8,434 bases of DNA from Bacteroidales bacterium. Its GTDB lineage: Bacteria > Bacteroidota > Bacteroidia > Bacteroidales > UBA12077. How positions within the stretch are numbered: position 1 is the stretch's first letter; the number at the start of each line of letters is the position of its first letter. Shown one piece after another: positions 6,094 through 8,434 of this stretch. The notes beneath the pieces are model-generated. The model was not told the DNA's origin, searched no databases, and saw nothing but the letters and a program-made list of their open reading frames with translations. Position numbers and translations under genes: made by a program. Location: assembly GCA_030600625.1 (NCBI GenBank), contig JAUVLS010000042.1, positions 1 to 8,434 of the forward strand, written 5' to 3'.

Positions 6094-6220
6094 TCTTGAT
6101 GCAAAGGAATTATTAGAGATCCCCTATAGATAATCAAATTAAACATGCAATTTTTCAACAAGTTAGGCAATTGTTAATAAATATATCCTAAAATTCTAGC
6201 AATGTTCAATTTGCATTTTT

Positions 6221-6232
6221 ACATTGTAATGT
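6221..6232. promoter_or_regulatory. short palindrome ACATTGTAATGT upstream of the hybrid kinase
   Basis: ACATT and AATGT flank a GT centre, 27 bases before the kinase start codon, in the AT-rich leader (6125-6259). It may be an operator or part of the promoter region. No good TTTG / TAnnTTTG pair was found in this leader: a TTTG at 6210-6213 lacks a properly spaced -7 box. Confidence 0.2.
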
Positions 6233-6259
6233 TTTTTAAGATTTTTTCTTTTATATTCA

Positions 6260-8434
6260 ATGGAAAACCAAACAAAAAATTCAAATACAAAATTACAATC
6301 TGAAAAATTTGATACCAAATTATTATTAAAGGCTACACAAGAATTATCTGCTGAAATATTTAAAGAAAATCTTTTTGCAAAAATTCTAAATCTTTCTACA
6401 AAATTATTAAATGCAACAAAAGCAATATTATTGCTTTATGAAGATAATTCTCTAAAAATAAGAGCGATTAAGAATGAAATTATTCATGAGCCTATTATAG
6501 TCGATTCTATGCCTTATGAAAATTCAAAAGATCTTTCCCATGATATAATTGAATCAGTAATAAAATCTAATACTTTTATTGTTTTTAATAATGCCCTAAG
6601 CAAAGAATCAGTAGCTCATACTAATTATATTAAACACAATAATGTAAAATCCTTATTGTGTTATCCGGTTATTTACCGAAAAAAACTTTTGGGAATATTA
6701 TACTTAGAAAATAATATTATTGAAGAAGTATTTTCTCCTTTAAAACTCGAAATAATAGAGATTTTAATTGGTCAAATTTCCATTTCATTAAAGAATGTTA
6801 TTTTTTATTCGCAGATGGAAAAAAGGCTTATTGACAGAACAGACGAAACAGAACAACAATTAGAAGAAATCGCTGTTCAAACCGAACATTTAAAACTAAT
6901 AAACAGAGATTTAGAAGAAAAAAACGTAAAAATAAATCAACAAAAAAGAGAAATACAAGAACAGTCCAGACAACTTGAGATTAAAAATGAGGAATTAGAG
7001 AAACTATTTATTTCAACTCAAAAAACAGATAACTCCATTGTAATAGCAGATGCAAATGGAGAAATTGAATGGGTTAATGAAGGATTTAGCAGAATGTATG
7101 GTTATTCCTTACCAGAATTTATTGAAGAGAAAGGATTAACTCTAATATCAGCAAGTTCATATCCCCAAATCGAAGAAACAATTAATGAAATAATCAAAAC
7201 AAAGAAATCTATCAGTTATAATACTCGGGGAAATAATAAATCGAATAAATCAATTTGGATGCGCACTACCGTAACTCCTATTCTGGGTGAAGAAGGGGAG
7301 ATTTACAAGCTAGTAGCAATCGATTCAGATATTACCAAACTAAAAGAAGCTGAAGAAGAAATTGTAAAACAAAAAGAAGAAATCGAAGCTCAAAGAGATT
7401 TTGCTAACGAACAAAAGAGACAAATACAACTGCAAAATATCGAACTTGAAAATCACCAAATGCACCTTGAAAAGATTGTAGAAGAAAGAACGACACAATT
7501 AAAAATAGCAAAAGTAAAAGCAGAAGAATCTGATCGTTTAAAATCTTCGTTTCTGGCAAATATGTCTCATGAAATTCGAACACCGATGAATGCAATCATT
7601 GGGTTCTCTGAACTGATCTCAGATCCAGAGATAGATCAAAATCAACGAAAAGAATTGGTTTCACATTTGAATAGTAATTGTAATTCATTACTACATTTAA
7701 TTGATGATATAATTGATATTGCCAGAATCGAAGCCGGGCAATTGCGAATTTTTAAACAAGATTGTTTTATTAACCAAACTATTATTGAACTTTACGAATC
7801 GTTTAGTGAAACTGATTTAAAACAAATTAAAAATGTCGATCTGATTGTTGAAATGGAAAATACCGACGAAAACTTATCAATATTTACTGATCCTTATCGA
7901 TTCAGACAGGTAATGAATAATTTAATAGGTAATGCTATTAAATTTACCGATCAGGGATATATTAAATTTGGATATCATATTTCGCCTAAAGGATTTGAAA
8001 ACTATATCAGGTTTTTTGTTGAGGATACAGGAATTGGTTTGAATAAAAAAGAACAAAAAGAAATTTTTGAACAGTTCAGAAAGATAGATTCAGAAGCAAA
8101 TAACAAATTGTACCGTGGAGCCGGATTAGGGTTAGCAATATCTAAAAATCTGATTAATGGGTTGGGTGGCGAAATCTGGATTGCATCTGAATCCGGAATA
8201 GGATCTACTTTTTATTTTACTCTCCCCTATGTAAAAACAAACAAAAAATATAAACAGCTTGAACCGGAAAATAAAAATTATAATTGGAAAAATAAAACTA
8301 TTTTAATTGCTGAAGATGAAAAAAGTAATATTGAGATGATTAAACTGGTTCTACAAAAAACCAATGTAAATATTATTCATGTTCAAAACGGGAAAGATGC
8401 AATTAATAAATGCAAAGAGCTAAAAGAAATTGAC
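6260..8434 (+). CDS. soluble hybrid sensor histidine kinase (GAF-PAS-HisKA-HATPase-receiver), 3'-truncated by the window end
   Basis: An open frame from ATG 6260 to the last base encodes 725 residues without a stop. Residues ~15-190 form a GAF sensor domain (SLLCYPVIYRKKLLGILYLEN, then IGQISISLKN). Charged coiled coils flank a PAS domain at ~251-362, with IVIADANGEIEWVNEGFSRM and the PAC end AIDSDITKLKEAEEEI. HisKA has FLANMSHEIRTPMNAIIGFS with phospho-acceptor His437. The HATPase has the N-box NNLIGNAIKFT (Asn558), G1 EDTGIGL (588-594) and G2 RGAGLGLAIS (619-628). A receiver starts at ILIAEDEKSN with the acidic pair Glu685-Asp686; its phospho-acceptor Asp should fall just beyond the window. 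No membrane segment or signal peptide is visible, so it senses cytoplasmic signals, unknown here. A linked response regulator may lie downstream. Confidence 0.92.
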   Translation, partial: MENQTKNSNTKLQSEKFDTKLLLKATQELSAEIFKENLFAKILNLSTKLLNATKAILLLYEDNSLKIRAIKNEIIHEPIIVDSMPYENSKDLSHDIIESVIKSNTFIVFNNALSKESVAHTNYIKHNNVKSLLCYPVIYRKKLLGILYLENNIIEEVFSPLKLEIIEILIGQISISLKNVIFYSQMEKRLIDRTDETEQQLEEIAVQTEHLKLINRDLEEKNVKINQQKREIQEQSRQLEIKNEELEKLFISTQKTDNSIVIADANGEIEWVNEGFSRMYGYSLPEFIEEKGLTLISASSYPQIEETINEIIKTKKSISYNTRGNNKSNKSIWMRTTVTPILGEEGEIYKLVAIDSDITKLKEAEEEIVKQKEEIEAQRDFANEQKRQIQLQNIELENHQMHLEKIVEERTTQLKIAKVKAEESDRLKSSFLANMSHEIRTPMNAIIGFSELISDPEIDQNQRKELVSHLNSNCNSLLHLIDDIIDIARIEAGQLRIFKQDCFINQTIIELYESFSETDLKQIKNVDLIVEMENTDENLSIFTDPYRFRQVMNNLIGNAIKFTDQGYIKFGYHISPKGFENYIRFFVEDTGIGLNKKEQKEIFEQFRKIDSEANNKLYRGAGLGLAISKNLINGLGGEIWIASESGIGSTFYFTLPYVKTNKKYKQLEPENKNYNWKNKTILIAEDEKSNIEMIKLVLQKTNVNIIHVQNGKDAINKCKELKEID

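Larger units (their letters stand above)
5890..6124. mobile_element. MITE-like element of ~235 bp with terminal inverted repeats and nested hairpins
   Basis: The ends are imperfect 18-base inverted repeats (5890-5907 and 6107-6124; 15 of 18 match, the inner 12 perfectly: CTCTAATAATTC against GAATTATTAGAG). Inside lie a 12-base inverted pair AACAAAGAAACT (5921-5932) and AGTTTCTTTGTT (6029-6040), the shorter pair CAAGGCA (5943-5949) and TGCCTTG (6004-6010), and two side hairpins. There is no coding potential. The AT-rich flanks share TATA (5885-5888 and 6125-6128), which might be a target duplication. Compact, non-coding, palindromic and intergenic: these are features of a non-autonomous transposable element, though a structured RNA or multi-hairpin repeat is an alternative. 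The parent family was not recognised. Confidence 0.5.

Noticed and set aside
7404..7595. Minus-strand 63-codon frame with a Leu-rich stretch that resembles a membrane segment.
   Set aside because: It is antisense to the coiled coil and HisKA region of the histidine kinase; the leucine run is the complement of Glu/Lys-rich codons.

Overview
The window is AT-rich (by eye roughly one third G+C) and looks like a chromosomal segment of a Bacteroidota bacterium, probably of the environmental Marinilabiliales/Bacteroidales type; the order is inference. Reasons: lpxA directly follows a FabZ domain that in this phylum is usually fused to LpxC, Shine-Dalgarno sequences are absent before the starts, the ABC protein has a Bacteroidota-like architecture, and one candidate promoter resembles the TTTG / TAnnTTTG type.

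Layout. At 1-988 on the + strand are the end of a FabZ (probably LpxC-FabZ) gene and the complete lpxA, a lipid A biosynthesis operon with a 4-base spacer. It meets, tail to tail with 7 bases between stops, a minus-strand block: a SiaC-family (DUF1987) regulatory phosphoprotein (996-1505), a 1041-residue ABCG-like half-transporter with a TerB-like N-terminal region and a very large predicted periplasmic domain (1610-4735), and a 281-residue lipoprotein of unknown function (4952-5797). A strong intrinsic terminator (4898-4928) ends the lipoprotein transcript, so the ABC gene probably has its own promoter. The ABC upstream region carries two REP-like 15-base palindromes in inverted arrangement.

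From 5798 to 6259 there is no gene. This stretch holds a terminator-like hairpin, then a ~235-bp element (5890-6124) bounded by imperfect 18-base inverted repeats and built of nested hairpins, which looks like a MITE or similar non-autonomous element, then the leader of the last gene. From 6260 to the window end runs a + strand gene, open through the last base, for a soluble hybrid histidine kinase with GAF, PAS, HisKA, HATPase and the start of a receiver domain.

No known defence, CRISPR, phage or biosynthetic system is visible. The genes worth a second look are the ABC fusion, the SiaC-like protein without visible Sia partners, and the intergenic palindromic elements. Any functional link between the lipoprotein, the ABC transporter, the SiaC protein and the hybrid kinase is inference from proximity only.
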